Origin: Pseudomonas chlororaphis
GTDB taxonomy: Bacteria; Pseudomonadota; Gammaproteobacteria; Pseudomonadales; Pseudomonadaceae
Assembly (NCBI RefSeq): GCF_001921865.1
Contig: NZ_MSCT01000009.1
Span: forward strand, 454,324 to 518,323
DNA length: 64,000 nucleotides
Direction: 5' to 3'
Positions 63,635-64,000 of the stretch are shown here, piece after piece. Position 1 is the stretch's first letter, and every line of letters begins with the position of its first letter. A model generated the notes under the pieces. That model made no database searches, was not told where the DNA came from, and saw only the letters and a list, made by a program, of their open reading frames with translations. The translations under genes were made by a program, and so were the position numbers.

Positions 63635-64000
63635 ATGACTACTCCATCGTCGCTGCTCAGCCAGGTCGAAGCCGGCGTTGCCTGGATCACCCTAAACCGC
63701 ACGGCCCAGCGCAATGCGCTGGATATTCCCACCCTGCAGAACCTCTCGGCGCTGCTCGATGCCCATGCCGCCGACCCGGCGGTGCGGGTGCTGGTGCTGA
63801 CCGGCAGCGGCCGCAGTTTCTGCGCCGGCGCGGATCTGGCCGAGTGGGCCGAGGCCGAGGCCCGCGGCGCCCTGGAAAGCTACGGCTGGACCGAAACCGC
63901 CCATGCCCTGATGAGCCGCCTGCACCGTTTCGACAAACCGACCATCGCCGCGATCAACGGCACCGCGGTCGGCGCCGGCATGGACCTGGCCCTGTGCTGC
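63635..64000 (+). CDS. Enoyl-CoA hydratase/isomerase-family protein (3'-truncated by window edge)
   Basis: These are the first 122 residues of a crotonase-fold enzyme. It begins MTTPSSLLSQVEAGVAWITL then NRTAQRNALD. The oxyanion-hole segments are present: RSFCAGADLAEW near residue 70 and INGTAVGAGMDLALCC near residue 108. It would act on an acyl-CoA in fatty-acid or amino-acid breakdown. The position that carries the first catalytic Glu in hydratases lies near the end of what is visible, so hydratase versus isomerase is not settled. The gene continues beyond the window. Confidence 0.92.
   Translation, partial: MTTPSSLLSQVEAGVAWITLNRTAQRNALDIPTLQNLSALLDAHAADPAVRVLVLTGSGRSFCAGADLAEWAEAEARGALESYGWTETAHALMSRLHRFDKPTIAAINGTAVGAGMDLALCC

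Overview
The window reads as a stretch of chromosome from a Pseudomonas of the fluorescens group. The base composition is GC-rich throughout. Gene families are typical of the genus: agmatine deiminase, FecI/FecR with a ferripyoverdine-type receptor, and CusCBAF. Intergenic spaces carry paired palindromes with the GAGCGAGCTTGCTCGC core seen in REP elements of this group. This is inferred from gene content and repeats, not from a marker gene. The window opens inside a TRAP permease and closes inside an enoyl-CoA hydratase/isomerase. No rRNA, tRNA, CRISPR array, integrase or complete insertion sequence was seen.

Layout. 0-5 kb: TRAP permease (partial), LysR regulator, agmatine deiminase aguA with a polyamine-binding protein, an Ada-type metal-binding protein, then a repeat-filled gap. 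5-11 kb (minus strand): a DNA glycosylase, then an unusual compact operon encoding a plant-PPO-like tyrosinase, a DUF2182 membrane protein, a caspase-fold protease and a small conserved-looking protein. 11-15.5 kb: a FecI sigma factor, FecR anti-sigma and STN-TonB receptor set with Fur-box-like sites. 15.6-23.4 kb: an outer-membrane-lipoprotein-like hydrolase, then a LysR-controlled gene set for aromatic 2-hydroxy/2-keto acids: benzoylformate decarboxylase, AAHS transporter, ketopantoate-reductase-family protein and benzaldehyde dehydrogenase. 23.4-24.2 kb is repeats. 24.2-32.2 kb: small genes, then a Cys/Met-rich secreted protein and cusCBAF for copper/silver efflux. 32.2-36 kb: a PD-(D/E)xK-like protein, a phospholipase-D-fold protein, a remnant of a LysE transporter and a periplasmic hydrolase. 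36-39 kb: a TonB receptor with a DUF4198 protein. 39-50 kb: transporters (MFS, SulP, LysE), another TonB receptor, GFA proteins, a frameshifted PrpF-family gene, an AraC regulator, a hydrolase and an EEP-family nuclease/phosphatase. 51-53 kb: small regulators and enzymes. 53-58 kb: an Fe-S flavin demethylase-like enzyme, XRE-cupin regulator, an orphan polyamine-type binding protein and a BetI-like regulator. 58-63 kb: a three-gene overlapping operon (response regulator, periplasmic binding protein, hybrid kinase) and an amino-acid permease preceded by a 24-codon ORF.

The most striking object is the tyrosinase-DUF2182-caspase operon at 6.2-10.6 kb. The coding frames touch or overlap. The tyrosinase keeps all six copper-site histidines plus a PPO-type C-terminal domain. 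The second protein belongs to a predicted metal-binding membrane family. The third keeps a caspase His/Cys dyad. By analogy with proenzyme phenol oxidases that are activated by proteolysis, it could be a copper-loaded, protease-gated phenol oxidase. That reading is inference. Other points of note are a probable D-mandelate pathway that uses a ketopantoate-reductase-family dehydrogenase, a one-base deletion that breaks a PrpF-family gene, and a duplicated LysE-transporter remnant.
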